Shown here in pieces: positions 63,869 through 64,000 of a stretch of 64,000 bases of DNA. The stretch lies in assembly GCA_029876055.1 (NCBI GenBank), contig CM056876.1, positions 4,340,001-4,404,000 of the forward strand, given 5' to 3'. The DNA is from Madurella fahalii (taxonomy: Eukaryota; Ascomycota; Sordariomycetes; Sordariales). The position numbers and the translations under genes were made by a program. A model generated the notes under the pieces. That model did not search any database. It was not told the origin of the DNA and was given only the letters and a program-made list of their open reading frames with translations. Position 1 is the first letter of the stretch, and every line of letters begins with the position of its first letter.

Positions 63869-64000
63869 TCATACGACGGGCTTGTAATATTCCCCCTCCT
63901 GGCTATTCCCCCCGGCCAATCCATGCCGCAGACCTGCAAGATGAGATGGGTCTAAATTGAAATCCTTCGTCGCTCGGATGCGGTAGACGTTGTGGCGCAT
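63869..64000 (-). CDS. C-terminal end of a gene running off the window
   Basis: The minus strand is open from the right edge to the TGA at 63869-63871, giving 43 residues that end in GEYYKPVV. The composition (ATKDFNLDPSHLAGLRHGL) looks like genuine coding sequence rather than chance. The codon at the very edge happens to be ATG, so a complete tiny protein cannot be excluded, but a partial gene is more likely. No family assigned. Confidence 0.4.
   Translation of the reverse strand: MRHNVYRIRATKDFNLDPSHLAGLRHGLAGGNSQEGEYYKPVV

Noticed and set aside
1..64000. CRISPR arrays, bacterial operons, riboswitches, rRNA genes
   Set aside because: Not expected in a fungal chromosome, and no matching sequence pattern was seen.

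Overview
This is a fungal chromosome segment. Nearly every convincing protein-coding locus is interrupted by short GT-AG introns of about 50-110 bases, often with a CTGAC or CTAAC branch site just before the acceptor. Coding GC is high and intergenic DNA is AT-richer. A family-7 endoglucanase, a Ste2-type pheromone receptor, HET-domain and F-box genes and a Zn2Cys6 regulator together indicate a filamentous ascomycete (Pezizomycotina). Sordariales/Chaetomiaceae is my best guess but is inference. All gene models below were spliced by eye; where exon lengths are given they add up to whole codons.

Layout. 1-1789: a broken GH18 chitinase with a chitin-binding fragment. 3913-7380: two convergent ankyrin genes, one intact and one broken. 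8251-9391: a mitochondrial-looking ComA/HSA32-type protein. 9852-11986: an F-box protein. 12761-13761: a secretory-pathway protein ending in KDEL. 15214-17337: a HET-domain protein. 17502-18088: a lysozyme-fold protein. 18864-20247: the GH7 endoglucanase. 21849-22615: a probably damaged MYND-finger gene. 22740-24283: a conserved fungal gene divergent from a tiny Tom6-like gene. 25284-25961: a low-complexity protein. 26300-27829: indoleamine 2,3-dioxygenase. 28834-30697: ESCRT-I subunit Vps23. 31201-34046: a large Ser-rich orphan. 34615-36007: Ste2/PRE-2. 38495-39682: seven-exon Nit2-type amidase. 40511-41509: a seven-helix membrane protein. 41990-42099: intron-containing tRNA-Leu(CAA). 43021-43837: secreted SGNH esterase.

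43838-49850 is a gene-poor, AT-rich island with a tRNA-Glu(TTC), decayed coding scraps and a run of hairpins with four-base loops at 46983-47168 that may belong to a retroelement or structured RNA.

49851-60094 is the most coherent group: a membrane-anchored S33-type peptidase, a Zn2Cys6 transcription factor, L-rhamnonate dehydratase (LRA3 type) and L-rhamnose 1-dehydrogenase (LRA1 type). The last two catalyse two steps of the non-phosphorylated fungal L-rhamnose pathway. The adjacent regulator is a candidate pathway regulator, by position only. After them come a HET-gene relic, a small orphan gene (61992-62790) and the C-terminus of a gene running off the right edge.
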